Shown: positions 7,531 to 19,054 of the stretch, in pieces
Numbering within the stretch: the stretch's first letter is position 1
Layout of the letters: the number at the start of each line of letters is the position of its first letter
Assembly: GCF_000160695.1 (NCBI RefSeq)
Contig: NZ_GG694010.1
Span: forward strand, 121,371 to 185,370
Length of the DNA stretch: 64,000 nucleotides
Reading direction: 5' to 3'
Source of the DNA: Centipeda flueggei ATCC 43531
Lineage (GTDB): Bacteria > Bacillota > Negativicutes > Selenomonadales > Selenomonadaceae
The notes under the pieces: generated by a model
Databases searched by the model: none
Seen by the model: the letters and a program-made list of their open reading frames with translations, nothing else
Told to the model about the DNA's origin: nothing
Program-made: the position numbers and the translations under genes

Positions 7531-9579
7531 TCAGTTCAGCACGATCTTGCTGTAGTCTGCCGTCTCCAGCAGATAGTCGTCGATCATCTTTAAGAGCGAC
7601 AGACGATTTTCCTTGATGCGCACATCCTTGTCCATCACCATGACCGCATCGAAAAATGCGTTGATCGCCTTGCCAAGGGCTCGTTCTGCCGGAAGCGTAT
7701 CCTCGCCCTCTGCCCGCGCAGCCGCAGCAGTCTGATAGGCGGAGAGCAGCGCGCCCTCCTCCTCTGCCTGGAACAGTGCAGGATCCACTGCGCCGCCCGT
7801 CACGCCGCGGGCGATGTTCCCCACGCGGACAAAGGACTGCACAAGCGCGTCCGCACCATCTGATGCAAGCAGGCGCTCCACATAGGCGGCGCGCACGGGG
7901 ACATCCGCGACGAAGTCCACATCCTCCAGCACTGCCTCCTGCACATCGTAGCGCACACCGCGCTCTGTGAGCACATTCTTCAAGCGCAGACGGATAAAAT
8001 CTGCAACATAGACCTGCATTTTCTGACACAGAGACACATCAAGATCATAGAGATCGCACGCCTCGTCCACAAGATCGGAGAGGAGCATCGTGCTCTTCTG
8101 CTCGATCAGCATGAGGACGAGACCGAGTGCCTGGCGGCGCAGGGCAAAGGGATCCTGCGACCCCGTCGGAATCCTGCCTTGGCTGAACGTCCCGACGATG
8201 TTGTCGACCTTGTCCGCTGCGCTGAGGGCAAAACCGAGCGGTGTCTGCGGCAGCTCATCTCCCGCGAAGCGCGGCATATACTGCTCGTCGATGGCGCGTG
8301 CAACGGCAGGATCCTCACCGTCGAGCATAGCATACTCACGTCCCATGATGCCCTGCAGCTCCGTGAACTCCGTCACCATGCCCGTCACGAGATCGGCTTT
8401 CGAGAGTTTGGCGGCACGCTGTGCACCAGCGAGGACGGCATCGGCCGCATCCCCCTCCGCCATCTCCTCAACAATCGCCGTCGTGAGTGCCATGAGGCGC
8501 TCTGTTTTTTCGTACATCGAGCCGAGCCCCTGCTGGAATACGACCGTTTTCAGCTTTTCGCGGTGCTCAGCGAGGGACTTCCTGCGATCCTCATCAAAGA
8601 AGAACTGCGCATCGGCAAGACGCGCACGCAGGACGCGCTCGTTGCCGTGTGCCACGATATCGAGATGCTCCTTGCCGCCGTTGCGCACGGTGATAAAGAC
8701 GGGCAGGAGGCTTCCGTCCGCCGCCTTGACCGGGAAGTAGCGCTGATGGTCGCGCATCGGCGTAATCACAGCCTCGGCGGGAAGCGCCAGATACTTTTCC
8801 TCGAACGAGCCGCTGAGTGCGGTCGGATACTCCACGAGATAAAGCACCTCTTCGAGGAGGTCGGGCGTGATCTCCGCCGTACCGCCGCAGGCCTTTGCCG
8901 TCTCTGCGATCTGCTCACAGATCATGGCGCGCCGCCGCTCGGGATCGACGATGATATACGCCTTCTCGCACGCCGCCTCGTAGTCCGCCGCCGACGTGAT
9001 CACAAAGTCCGCAGGGGCGAGCGTCCGATGCCCGCGCGAGTGATTCCCGCTCGTCACCCCGGCAAGGGCAAAGGGCACGATCTCCGTCCCGTAGAGTGCC
9101 ACGAACCAGCGAATCGGGCGGATGAAGCGGAAGTCCAGATCGCCCCACCGCATACTGTTCGGCAGGGGAATCGCACGCACAAGGTCAGGCAGGAGCGAGG
9201 TCAGAAGCTCGGCCGTCGCTGCACCGCTCTCATGCACGGAGGCATAGACATAGCCGTCCCGCTGAATCAGAGCAGACGGATCGACGCCCTGTCCGCGCGC
9301 AAACCCCGCGCCCGCCTTCGTCGGATTTCCGTCCGAATCAAAGGCAATGGCGACGGATGGACCGCGCGTCTCCGTATTGACATCTTCCTGCCGCTCCGCA
9401 AGCCCTGTCACAATGAGGGCGGCACGGCGCGGTGTACCGAGCGTGCGTACCTTCTCGCAGGAAAGGCGGTGCTCCTTCAGCATCGTCTCCGCCAGCTGCG
9501 CCAAATCCTCCAGGAGGTGCGGCATTACGTGCGCCGGAATCTCCTCCGTCCCGATCTCGAGAAGCAGATCTCTCTTCAT
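7531..9579 (-). CDS. glyS: Glycyl-tRNA synthetase beta subunit
   Basis: A 682-residue beta chain of the bacterial alpha2-beta2 glycyl-tRNA synthetase, with the hallmark N-terminus [16 protein letters not shown] and the C-terminal anticodon-binding region. The start is the ATG that overlaps the glyQ stop as ATGA; the frame is open for 55 more codons inside glyQ but that is a shadow. It is transcribed with glyQ and ends at a strong terminator. Confidence 0.97.
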   Translation of the reverse strand: MKRDLLLEIGTEEIPAHVMPHLLEDLAQLAETMLKEHRLSCEKVRTLGTPRRAALIVTGLAERQEDVNTETRGPSVAIAFDSDGNPTKAGAGFARGQGVDPSALIQRDGYVYASVHESGAATAELLTSLLPDLVRAIPLPNSMRWGDLDFRFIRPIRWFVALYGTEIVPFALAGVTSGNHSRGHRTLAPADFVITSAADYEAACEKAYIIVDPERRRAMICEQIAETAKACGGTAEITPDLLEEVLYLVEYPTALSGSFEEKYLALPAEAVITPMRDHQRYFPVKAADGSLLPVFITVRNGGKEHLDIVAHGNERVLRARLADAQFFFDEDRRKSLAEHREKLKTVVFQQGLGSMYEKTERLMALTTAIVEEMAEGDAADAVLAGAQRAAKLSKADLVTGMVTEFTELQGIMGREYAMLDGEDPAVARAIDEQYMPRFAGDELPQTPLGFALSAADKVDNIVGTFSQGRIPTGSQDPFALRRQALGLVLMLIEQKSTMLLSDLVDEACDLYDLDVSLCQKMQVYVADFIRLRLKNVLTERGVRYDVQEAVLEDVDFVADVPVRAAYVERLLASDGADALVQSFVRVGNIARGVTGGAVDPALFQAEEEGALLSAYQTAAAARAEGEDTLPAERALGKAINAFFDAVMVMDKDVRIKENRLSLLKMIDDYLLETADYSKIVLN

Positions 9580-10457
9580 GCCTTTCCCTCCTTCTTCAGC
9601 AACGGATACCCCAGTTCCTCCCGCTGTGCGAGATACGCCTCGGCACAGAGACGCGCGAGTTTGCGCACACGCCCGATGAATGCCGTCCGCTGGGAGACGC
9701 TGATCGCCCCGCGTGCGTCGAGCAGATTGAACGTATGCGAGCATTTCAGCACGTAGTCATGCGCCGGATGCACATAGCCTGCCTCGATGACGCGCACCGC
9801 CTCCGCCTCGTACTTGTCGAACAGATCAAAGAGCAGCTTCTCATCCGAGAGATCGAACGCATACGAGGACTGCTCAAACTCATTCTGATGGAACACATCG
9901 CCATAGGTCACATCATCCGTCCACGCGATGTCATAGACGTTCTCTACGCCCTGAATATACATGGCAAGGCGCTCAAGCCCATAGGTGATCTCCACGGAGA
10001 CGGGCTTTACATCCTGACCGCCGACCTGCTGGAAATATGTGAACTGCGTAATCTCCATCCCGTCCAGCCAGACCTCCCAGCCAAGCCCCCACGCGCCCAG
10101 CGTCGGCGACTCCCAATTGTCCTCGACAAAGCGGATGTCATGCTCCTCGGCGTGAATGCCGAGGCGGGCAAGGCTCTCAAGGTAAAGTTCCTGGATGTTG
10201 TCCGGCGACGGCTTCATAATCACCTGGAACTGATGATGCTGATAGAGACGATTCGGGTTGTCTCCATAGCGTCCGTCCGCCGGGCGGCGGGAGGGCTCCA
10301 CGTAGGCGACATTCCACGGCTCTGGCCCCAGAACGCGCAGGAACGTCCACGGGCTCATCGTCCCTGCGCCCTTTTCTACGTCATAAGGCTGGGCGAGGAT
10401 ACAGCCCTGCCCCGACCAGAACTCCTGCAGTGTGAGGATAACCTCTTGAAATTTCAT
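9576..10457 (-). CDS. glyQ: Glycyl-tRNA synthetase alpha subunit
   Basis: A 293-residue catalytic chain with class II synthetase motifs: [14 protein letters not shown] near the N-terminus, [17 protein letters not shown], and [12 protein letters not shown]. It charges tRNA-Gly with glycine together with GlyS. The RBS is GGAGGGG at 8-nt spacing. An intrinsic terminator lies immediately upstream with no clear promoter between, and I see no T-box leader, which is unusual for glyQS in Firmicutes. Confidence 0.97.
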   Translation of the reverse strand: MKFQEVILTLQEFWSGQGCILAQPYDVEKGAGTMSPWTFLRVLGPEPWNVAYVEPSRRPADGRYGDNPNRLYQHHQFQVIMKPSPDNIQELYLESLARLGIHAEEHDIRFVEDNWESPTLGAWGLGWEVWLDGMEITQFTYFQQVGGQDVKPVSVEITYGLERLAMYIQGVENVYDIAWTDDVTYGDVFHQNEFEQSSYAFDLSDEKLLFDLFDKYEAEAVRVIEAGYVHPAHDYVLKCSHTFNLLDARGAISVSQRTAFIGRVRKLARLCAEAYLAQREELGYPLLKKEGKA

Positions 10458-10475
10458 GCAAACAACCCCTCCAAC

Positions 10476-10513
10476 AAAAAAACCGCGTACCTCCTATAAG
10501 AATACGCAGTTTT
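10476..10513 (-). terminator. Terminator between small membrane protein gene and glyQ
   Basis: On the minus strand AACTGCGTA pairs with TACGCGGTT (9 bp, one G-U), followed by a T7 run. It lies 17 nt after the upstream gene's stop and directly before the glyQ RBS. Confidence 0.75.
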
Positions 10514-10529
10514 GAAAAAATAGCAAGAC

Positions 10530-10808
10530 CTATTTAAAACTGTTCCGCAAACCTTTTAAAATACCTGACTGACCCGCATTGATATCCTTATTCCATTTGC
10601 CGTCATAGCCCTGGTCACCCGAAGGAAGCAAGGCACAGGCTATGATAAGGAGAATAAAGGCAACCACAATACCGACGATAATCTTGCGCTGATAGGAGCT
10701 GCGCATCTTACGTACACGCTGAAGGCGCTCCTCAAAAGCTTTTCGTTTACGCTCGCGCATGAGTTGAGCCGGCGTTTTTTCTTGTTGTTGATCCTTTTTC
10801 ACAGCCAT
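10530..10808 (-). CDS. Small single-pass membrane protein, unknown function
   Basis: A 92-residue protein: a charged, Lys/Arg/Gln-rich and probably helical N-terminal half (residues 1-41), one transmembrane segment IIVGIVVAFILLIIACALL at about 43-61, and a short Gly/Asn-rich tail. Positive residues before the helix predict a cytoplasmic N-terminus. The start is the ATG with GGGAAGG 8 nt upstream. It follows the exonuclease gene by 35 nt and is followed by a terminator. I do not recognise a family; topology resembles small division or stress accessory proteins, but no function is claimed. Confidence 0.75.
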   Translation of the reverse strand: MAVKKDQQQEKTPAQLMRERKRKAFEERLQRVRKMRSSYQRKIIVGIVVAFILLIIACALLPSGDQGYDGKWNKDINAGQSGILKGLRNSFK

Positions 10809-10843
10809 AATAACTACCTTCCCTTTCATTCCTTGCAAAGGGT

Positions 10844-11383
10844 TCAGTCAAATAAACTCTGCTCCTCATAGACCGGCTCACTCATCTTCCGGTAACAAAA
10901 GAGCGTTGCCAGTGTATCTGCAAGCGCACCGTGTGCTACAGTCGTTCCCCAATCGTAGCGATAGTATTCCGCACATTCTGTCAGTTTCCACCAACGATAC
11001 CCGCCGCGCCGTGCATCCGGAACTTTGCGGAATGCTGAAAACGCAAGCATCACATCATGACGATTCGCATTCGTGATACGAATCCCCGACTGAGCCAAAA
11101 GGCGAATGTCAAACTCAATGTTATAACCAACGAGAAGGGTATCCGGCGCGTTGAAGAGGCACTCCAGCTCCTCACGATGCGTGAGAATGGGATCACAGTC
11201 TGCAACCATCGCCGGCGATATGCGGTTGATCCGCTCTGCATCCGGCCATTCCGCCTTACGCACGGGAGCATACATGCTGTCCACCATTGTCTCGCCTGTA
11301 CCATTCACGACAGCAAGTGTCAGCACTTCATCATCACTGCGAAAGCCAGTTGTCTCAGTGTCAAAGACCAGAATTTTTTCCAC
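10844..11383 (-). CDS. DEDDh 3'-5' exonuclease (DnaQ-like)
   Basis: A 179-residue single-domain exonuclease. The four metal ligands of the DEDDh superfamily are visible: D8 and E10 in VFDTETTG, D92 in GYNIEFDIRLL, and H151 with D156 in VAHGALADTLAT. It lacks helicase, polymerase or BRCT extensions. It could be a DnaQ/epsilon-type proofreader, an RNase T or a stand-alone repair exonuclease; the sequence alone does not decide. It starts a two-gene unit with the small membrane protein and is divergent from the flavodiiron gene. Confidence 0.85.
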   Translation of the reverse strand: MEKILVFDTETTGFRSDDEVLTLAVVNGTGETMVDSMYAPVRKAEWPDAERINRISPAMVADCDPILTHREELECLFNAPDTLLVGYNIEFDIRLLAQSGIRITNANRHDVMLAFSAFRKVPDARRGGYRWWKLTECAEYYRYDWGTTVAHGALADTLATLFCYRKMSEPVYEEQSLFD

Positions 11384-11525
11384 GTGCGAAAGTCCTTTCT
11401 TTTCTAGTCATTTCATCCTATTTATTCATGGCTTTCGTCGTATTTATTATACCGCAGGCTGAATCATCTGTCAAGAAAGTGCCTGTCACACGGGTAATAG
11501 AGCGGAAAAGCCGCATAAATTTTTG

Positions 11526-11554
11526 TTGCAAAATATTCGGAACTAGTCTAGAAT
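11526..11554 (+). promoter_or_regulatory. Promoter of the flavodiiron protein gene
   Basis: TTGCAA, a 17-nt spacer and TAGAAT (5 of 6 to consensus), 82 nt before the start codon. Confidence 0.6.
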
Positions 11555-11576
11555 AACCCTGTGAGTATAAATACTA

Positions 11577-11597
11577 TTTATAGATTTATTCTATAAA
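11577..11597 (+). promoter_or_regulatory. Candidate operator, 21-bp inverted repeat
   Basis: A perfect 8-bp inverted repeat, TTTATAGA and TCTATAAA, separated by 5 nt, in the leader about 22 nt after the -10 box. Its size and A+T content fit a dimeric repressor site (Fur/PerR- or Rex-like), but it does not match those consensus sequences closely. Confidence 0.45.
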
Positions 11598-11635
11598 CAA
11601 TCCAGATAAACCTATATATGAAAGGAGCGTCTTTC

Positions 11636-12796
11636 ATGAACGCCGTCAAACTTCGCGACAACATTTACTGGGTCGGTGCCATCGACTGGTCCATGCGCAG
11701 TTTCCATGGATATGATACGCAGCGTGGTTCATCATACAACGCTTACCTTATTCTTGATGATAAGGTCACGCTAATCGACACCGTCAAACAGGGCTTTGAA
11801 GATGAACTGCTCGCACGCATCTCCTCTGTCATCGACCCATCGAAAATCGACTGCATCATCTCGAACCATGTAGAGCCGGATCACTCCCACGGTGTATCTC
11901 TCATCTCGTCACTTGCACCGCATGCAAAGATTATCACGAGTGCCCCAAATGGACTGAAAGGACTGCGTGCCTACTACGGAGATCTCCCTTACGAAACCGT
12001 GAAGGCAGGCGACAGCATTTCACTCGGCAAACGTACACTGAAATTCATCCCGACGCCGATGCTTCATTGGCCGGACAGCATGGTCACCTACTGCCCGGAA
12101 GAAAAAATCCTCTTCTCGAACGATGCATTCGGTCAGCATCTGGCATCTGGAAAACGGTTTGATGACGAAAACGACATCGCTGTTGTCTGTGAGGAAGCAA
12201 AAAAATACTACGCCAACATTCTCTTTCCTTACGGGGCACAGGCAAAGGCGGCACTCAAGGCACTGCACGGGCTCGACATGGAGATGATCGCCACAGGGCA
12301 CGGCATCATCTGGCGTTCCCACATCCCTGAGATCATCGAGCGCTACAAGCAGTGGTCGAGCGGCGAAACAGAGGAGCGCGCCGTCATCGTCTTCGACAGC
12401 ATGTGGCACTCCACCGAAGCGATGGCACATACGATTGCCGAGGCGTTCATCGACAAGGGTTACTCCGTCGGCTACTACGACATCAAGAAGAACACCCATG
12501 CAGACATCATGACGGATATCCTTACGAGCCGCTATCTCGCCGTCGGTTCACCGACGCTCAACAACACGATGCTCCCGACCATCGGCGGTTTCCTCTGCTA
12601 CATGCGGGGGCTCGCACCGAAAGGACGCAAGGCATTCGCCTTCGGCTCCTATGGCTGGGGCGGGCAGAGCATCCAGCAGATCGAGGACGAGCTGAAGACG
12701 GGCGGCTGCGAGATTGCCATGGACAAGGTACGTATCCTCTACGTTCCATCCGAGGAACAGCTCAAGGCACTCCATGATCAAGTGCTCGCACTCTAG
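11636..12796 (+). CDS. fprA: Flavodiiron protein (FprA-type O2/NO reductase)
   Basis: A 386-residue protein with an N-terminal metallo-beta-lactamase-like domain and a C-terminal flavodoxin domain. Diiron ligands are visible: HVEPDH (H78, E80, D82, H83), H144 in MLHWPDS, D163 in SNDAFGQH and the histidine in ATGHGIIW. The flavodoxin domain begins at VIVFDSMWHSTEAMA. It reduces oxygen to water or NO to N2O in anaerobes, a cytoplasmic protection role. The start is the ATG with AAAGGAG 8 nt upstream, not the ATG 18 nt earlier. Its TAG stop lies inside the left end of a MITE-like element. It is one of few plus-strand genes and has its own promoter. Confidence 0.93.
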   Translation: MNAVKLRDNIYWVGAIDWSMRSFHGYDTQRGSSYNAYLILDDKVTLIDTVKQGFEDELLARISSVIDPSKIDCIISNHVEPDHSHGVSLISSLAPHAKIITSAPNGLKGLRAYYGDLPYETVKAGDSISLGKRTLKFIPTPMLHWPDSMVTYCPEEKILFSNDAFGQHLASGKRFDDENDIAVVCEEAKKYYANILFPYGAQAKAALKALHGLDMEMIATGHGIIWRSHIPEIIERYKQWSSGETEERAVIVFDSMWHSTEAMAHTIAEAFIDKGYSVGYYDIKKNTHADIMTDILTSRYLAVGSPTLNNTMLPTIGGFLCYMRGLAPKGRKAFAFGSYGWGGQSIQQIEDELKTGGCEIAMDKVRILYVPSEEQLKALHDQVLAL

Positions 12797-12947
12797 GGAA
12801 TCGCTGATAAAATAGACCCTCAGATTGACGTAGATTTTTTCGTCCGATTGAGGAGGCAAACTGGACGCATAGCCAAAGCTATGTGGAGGATCGCGGGGAA
12901 AAAAGATGTGCTAAGATGGCGGTGCTGAATTTATCAGTGCTTCCCTA
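12794..12947. mobile_element. MITE-like element, 154 bp, with TA ends
   Basis: The ends are imperfect 18-bp inverted repeats: TAGGGAATCGCTGATAAA at the left and TAGGGAAGCACTGATAAA (reverse complement) at the right, 16 of 18 identical. Both ends carry a TA dinucleotide, as expected for a TA target-site duplication of the IS630/Tc1-mariner type. It has no coding capacity and holds a small internal hairpin (CATAGC-CAAA-GCTATG, 12868-12883). It begins exactly at the stop codon of the flavodiiron gene. Degenerate relatives occur elsewhere in the window. Confidence 0.6.
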
Positions 12948-12956
12948 AGTAAATAG

Positions 12957-12995
12957 AACCCCCCGAAGGCTCACGATGGAAGCCTTCGGGGGGTT
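12957..12995. terminator. Bidirectional terminator between fprA and ahbB
   Basis: A 15-bp perfect stem with a 9-nt loop (AACCCCCCGAAGGCT / AGCCTTCGGGGGGTT) with A and T flanks, placed between convergent genes so it can stop transcription from both sides. Confidence 0.85.
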
Positions 12996-13005
12996 TCTGT
13001 CAATA

Positions 13006-13494
13006 TCACTCTTCCATAAAGTACTGCATCGACGTCTTCTTCCACTCTTTCTTGGTGTAGAGCATCACACGATCTTCGATATTCGTTGCGGCCGCGAGTT
13101 CTCCGGCGATCTTCTCACACTCTTCTCTGCTGAAGCCATGGATCATCGTGTAGACGTTATAGGGCCAATCCGCCGTACGGCTGCGGTCATAGCAGTGGGA
13201 GACGCGCTCGTGCTGCGCCATCCGCCGCGCCACCTCATCCACGCGTACGTCGGGGACATTCCAGACGCAGAGACAGTTGGACGTAAAGCCAACCTCACGG
13301 TGACGAAGAACCGCCCCCATCTTGCGAATCTTCTTTTCCGCAATCATACGCTCCACGCGCTGCAGAAACTCCTCCTCGCTGATTCCGATTTCCGCTGCGA
13401 GCGCCTTGTACGGCTCAGCAACAATCGGAAATTGGCCCTGCAGGAGACGGATGATCTTGCGGTCGAGGGCATCGACTTCGATTGCTTCGCTCAT
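13006..13494 (-). CDS. ahbB: Siroheme decarboxylase subunit B-like (Lrp/AsnC fold)
   Basis: A 162-residue Lrp/AsnC-fold protein: an N-terminal winged-helix region (LDRKIIRLLQGQFPI), then a ferredoxin-like domain with RHREVGFTSNCLCVWNVP, VSHCYDR and WPYNVYTMIHG. The histidine-rich HCYDR..WPYN pattern is that of siroheme decarboxylases (AhbA/AhbB, NirDLGH) rather than of amino-acid regulators. With AhbA it would convert siroheme to 12,18-didecarboxysiroheme in alternative heme or heme-d1 synthesis. It lies 21 nt after ahbA. A purely regulatory role is the alternative reading. Confidence 0.8.
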   Translation of the reverse strand: MSEAIEVDALDRKIIRLLQGQFPIVAEPYKALAAEIGISEEEFLQRVERMIAEKKIRKMGAVLRHREVGFTSNCLCVWNVPDVRVDEVARRMAQHERVSHCYDRSRTADWPYNVYTMIHGFSREECEKIAGELAAATNIEDRVMLYTKKEWKKTSMQYFMEE

Positions 13495-13515
13495 AGATAT
13501 GCCTTCCTTCCTGCA

Positions 13516-13974
13516 TCAGTTCAGCTTAAACTGCACGTTAATCTTATATTTCTTATTCGCTTTCAGGCTCATCAGACGCTCCACCCCGGGCAGTGCCTCG
13601 ATCTCCCTGATGATCTTCGCCTCCATCGCCTGCGACGGTGTCATCAGGGTAAACCATAGGTTATACCTGCCCTCGCGCTCGTAGTTGTGTGTCACGCCCG
13701 TATAGCGATTGATTGCCTGGGCAACGGACGGAAGCTGATTGGGCGTCACGCACAGCGCGATCAGCGTCCCCTGATAGCCAAGCCGTTCCGAGTTGAAAAA
13801 TGTCCCAATGCGCCGCAAAAAACCGTCCGCCTTCAGGGTGTCCAGCCGCTCAAGCACATGCTCCTCCGTTGTCTCCAGCATCTCGCCGAGACGCGCAAAC
13901 GGCCGTGAACACACCGGCAGGTTGCCCTGCAGGAGGTTCAGCAGCCGCTTGTCAAATTCTGTCAGTTCTGCCAT
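13516..13974 (-). CDS. ahbA: Siroheme decarboxylase subunit A-like (Lrp/AsnC fold)
   Basis: A 152-residue paralogue of the next gene: winged-helix FDKRLLNLLQGNLPVCSRPFARLGEML, then FFNSERLGYQGTLIALCV and VTHNYEREGRYNLWFTL, matching the AhbA/NirD branch. The start is the ATG with GGGAGAG 6 nt upstream; the frame extends 37 codons further without an RBS. The ahbA-ahbB pair is followed by the bidirectional terminator. No other genes of the siroheme-dependent heme pathway are close by. Confidence 0.8.
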   Translation of the reverse strand: MAELTEFDKRLLNLLQGNLPVCSRPFARLGEMLETTEEHVLERLDTLKADGFLRRIGTFFNSERLGYQGTLIALCVTPNQLPSVAQAINRYTGVTHNYEREGRYNLWFTLMTPSQAMEAKIIREIEALPGVERLMSLKANKKYKINVQFKLN

Positions 13975-14097
13975 TAAAGACTCTCCCATACACAGTGCAC
14001 CATCTTCATGCACCAGGGTCGGATCGTCTTGCTCATGGACAATCGTATCATAGGACACAGGAACAAAAAGATGAATGCGATTCACTTCTCTGTGTGC

Positions 14098-14721
14098 CTA
14101 TTCTAACAGATATTCCTTCATCACGTCAAGGAGTTCTGTGCGCCCCTCGTTTTTAGGCACGGAGTACGGCAGAATCGAAAGATCGGGGACGCCGAGTGTC
14201 CTGCGCATCAGCGACAGCTGTTTTTGCCGCGCCGTACGCCCAAGCTTATCCGCCTTCGTGGCGATAACCAGCACGGGTATATCATGCGCCACAAGCCAGT
14301 CAAACATTTTGCAGTCAGAGGTCATGGGCGCATGACGGATATCGAGCAGGAGAGCGACAAAGTGCAGATTCTCTGCATGGAGGAAGTACTCCTCAATAAA
14401 CTTTGCCCATGTATTTCGGCTCTCACGCGCCGCCTTGGCATAACCATAACCCGGCAGATCGACCAGATGCACGGGATGGCGTTCTTCACCTCCATCGATG
14501 CGCATCAGCAGCTCATAGAAGTTGATCGTCTGTGTCTTCCCCGGTTTCCCCGATACATGGGCAAGCTGGCGAATGCGTGTCAGGGAGTTGATGAGGGACG
14601 ACTTCCCGACATTGGAGCGCCCGATGAATGCAGCCGCAGGGCACTGTTCCTCGGGGTATTGATCGCGCCGTACCGCAGAGGCAAGATAGGCAGCCTTTGT
14701 AATGACAACTGGCTCGGACAT
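14098..14721 (-). CDS. engB: Ribosome-biogenesis GTPase EngB/YsxC
   Basis: A 207-residue TRAFAC-class GTPase: P-loop GRSNVGKS (residues 34-41), switch/G2 region GKTQTINFYE, G3 DLPGYG and G4 TKAD. It assists assembly of the large ribosomal subunit. It follows lon by 19 nt, an arrangement common in Firmicutes. Length is normal. Confidence 0.95.
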   Translation of the reverse strand: MSEPVVITKAAYLASAVRRDQYPEEQCPAAAFIGRSNVGKSSLINSLTRIRQLAHVSGKPGKTQTINFYELLMRIDGGEERHPVHLVDLPGYGYAKAARESRNTWAKFIEEYFLHAENLHFVALLLDIRHAPMTSDCKMFDWLVAHDIPVLVIATKADKLGRTARQKQLSLMRRTLGVPDLSILPYSVPKNEGRTELLDVMKEYLLE

Positions 14722-14740
14722 ACTGCACCTCCTGGCTTCC

Positions 14741-17059
<2,319 letters not shown>

Positions 17060-17097
17060 GGTCGTTCCTTCCGTCTATGGTCTCACTAATAAAAAAC

Positions 17098-17124
17098 AAA
17101 GGAGCACCGCAATGCAGGCTCCTT
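17098..17124 (-). terminator. Terminator after clpX
   Basis: On the minus strand AAGGAGC pairs with GCTCCTT, with an inner GC-rich extension, followed by TGTTTTTT, 15 nt after the clpX stop. Confidence 0.75.
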
Positions 17125-17138
17125 CCAAAAATATGATG

Positions 17139-18404
17139 CTAATTTGCAGCCGCCATTTTCTGTGCTCCTGTACCATCAATGGTTAAGATGGGGTCACTAT
17201 GGTTGATGATAACATCCTTTGTGACCTGACATGCTGTCACACCGTGAATTGACGGCACTTCATACATAACATTCCGCATGATGTTCTCAACGATGGAACG
17301 CAGTCCGCGCGCCCCCGTCTTATGCGTAAGTGCTTCCTTCGCGATAAGGTGCAGTGCCTCATCCTCAAAGGTGAGACGTACGCCGTCCAATTCAAGGAGC
17401 TTCTGAAACTGCTTAATAAGCGCATTCTTCGGTTCCGTCAGGATGCGGACAAGGGCATCCTCATCGAGTGAGTTCAGTGTAACAACCACAGGAAGACGTC
17501 CAATGAACTCGGGAATCAGCCCGTTTTTCATCAAATCTTCTGGAATGATTTTGCTGAGTGACGCACCAATTTTGACGCGCCTCCTTGAGCGCACCTCTGC
17601 CCCGAATCCCATCTGCTTCTTGCCAAGACGAGACTCGATGATCTCCTCAAGGCCATCAAATGATCCGCCGCAAATGAAAAGAATATTCGTCGTATCAATC
17701 TGCAGCAGTTCCTGCTGGGGATGCTTTCGCCCCCCCTGCGGCGGTACCGATGCCGTCGTCCCCTCAAGGATCTTGAGAAGCGCCTGCTGAACGCCCTCGC
17801 CGGAAACATCCCGTGTAATCGAGGGATTTTCCGATTTTCGCGCAATCTTATCGATTTCATCAATGTAGATGATACCGCGCTGTGCTTTTTCGATGTCGTA
17901 GTCTGCCGCCTGGATCAGCTTCAGCAGAATGTTCTCGACATCCTCGCCGACATAGCCTGCCTCCGTGAGAGAGGTTGCATCGGCGATGGCAAACGGCACA
18001 TTCAGGATGCGTGCCAGTGTCTGCGCCAGCAGGGTCTTGCCGCTGCCAGTGGGGCCAATCATGAGAACATTCGACTTACGCAGTTCCACGTCCTCATTTT
18101 TCCCTTGTCCTGCATGAATCCGCTTATAATGATTATAGACCGCAACCGACAATGATTTCTTTGCTTCATCCTGTCCGATCACATATTGATCGAGGATATG
18201 CCGAATCTCCTTTGGCTTCGGAATTTCTTTCAGACCGACATCAACTTCGTCGCCAAATTCCTCTGCGATGATCTCATTGCAGAGTTCAATGCACTCGTCG
18301 CATATATAGACCCCCGGCCCCGCGACAAGCTTGCGCACCTGCTCCTGTGTCTTTCCGCAAAACGAGCATTTGAGCTGTCCCTTATCATCCGCGCCAAATT
18401 TCAT
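17139..18404 (-). CDS. clpX: ATP-dependent Clp protease ATP-binding subunit ClpX
   Basis: A 421-residue AAA+ unfoldase. The N-terminal zinc-binding domain has C13, C16, C35 and C38; Walker A is GPTGSGKT, Walker [11 protein letters not shown], and the pore and IGF-loop regions are in place. It delivers substrates to ClpP, encoded 14 nt upstream. Length and motif order are standard. Confidence 0.98.
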   Translation of the reverse strand: MKFGADDKGQLKCSFCGKTQEQVRKLVAGPGVYICDECIELCNEIIAEEFGDEVDVGLKEIPKPKEIRHILDQYVIGQDEAKKSLSVAVYNHYKRIHAGQGKNEDVELRKSNVLMIGPTGSGKTLLAQTLARILNVPFAIADATSLTEAGYVGEDVENILLKLIQAADYDIEKAQRGIIYIDEIDKIARKSENPSITRDVSGEGVQQALLKILEGTTASVPPQGGRKHPQQELLQIDTTNILFICGGSFDGLEEIIESRLGKKQMGFGAEVRSRRRVKIGASLSKIIPEDLMKNGLIPEFIGRLPVVVTLNSLDEDALVRILTEPKNALIKQFQKLLELDGVRLTFEDEALHLIAKEALTHKTGARGLRSIVENIMRNVMYEVPSIHGVTACQVTKDVIINHSDPILTIDGTGAQKMAAAN

Positions 18405-18418
18405 CGCATGACACCCCC

Positions 18419-19030
18419 TCAGGCCTTGCTGTCAGCAGATGTATCCTTTGGTCGGAGGACAACCTCATCAATGAGGCCGTATTCTTTTGCCTCCTCCGCC
18501 GACATGAAGTTGTCGCGTTCCGTATCAATGTTGATCTTTGCAGTATCCTGCCCTGTATGACGTGCCAGGATCTCATTGCCGACTTCACGCAGACGCAGGA
18601 TCTCCTTCGCCTGGATCTGAATGTCCGTCGACTGTCCCTGTGCTCCTCCAAGCGGCTGATGGATCATAATACGGGCATGCGGGAGGGCATAGCGTTTTCC
18701 CTTTGCACCCGCCGTCAAGAGAATCGAGCCCATGCTCGCCGCCTGTCCAACACAGATCGTGGAGACATCCGGCTTGATATACTGCATGGTATCATAGATC
18801 GCCAGTCCTGCCGTGACAACACCGCCGGGGCTGTTGATGTAAAGGTGGATATCCTTATCGGGATCCTCTGACTCCAAAAAGAGCATCTGCGCAACAATGA
18901 CGTTGGCAACGCTGTCATCAATCGGACCACCAAGGAAGATGATACGCTCCTTCAGCAGGCGGGAGTATATGTCATAGGCACGCTCCCCGCGTCCGGAGTT
19001 CTCCACCACCATCGGTACATAGTAACTCAT
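18419..19030 (-). CDS. clpP: ATP-dependent Clp protease proteolytic subunit
   Basis: A 203-residue serine peptidase with the complete catalytic triad: S99 in GQAASMGS, H124 in MIHQP and D173 in TERDNFMSA. It forms the tetradecameric barrel that works with ClpX and with the ClpC encoded about 13 kb away. It lies 24 nt after tig and 14 nt before clpX, in the usual order tig-clpP-clpX. Confidence 0.98.
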   Translation of the reverse strand: MSYYVPMVVENSGRGERAYDIYSRLLKERIIFLGGPIDDSVANVIVAQMLFLESEDPDKDIHLYINSPGGVVTAGLAIYDTMQYIKPDVSTICVGQAASMGSILLTAGAKGKRYALPHARIMIHQPLGGAQGQSTDIQIQAKEILRLREVGNEILARHTGQDTAKINIDTERDNFMSAEEAKEYGLIDEVVLRPKDTSADSKA

Positions 19031-19054
19031 ATGTTCCTCCCCGCAGGAGCTTTC

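Noticed and set aside
8179-9756. Plus-strand open frame of 525 codons opposite glyS
   Set aside because: Antisense shadow; glyS is complete and canonical.
10476-10530. T-box riboswitch before glyQ
   Set aside because: AGGAGGTACGCGG only loosely resembles the T-box core, the hairpin is a plain short terminator and there is no room for the specifier stem.
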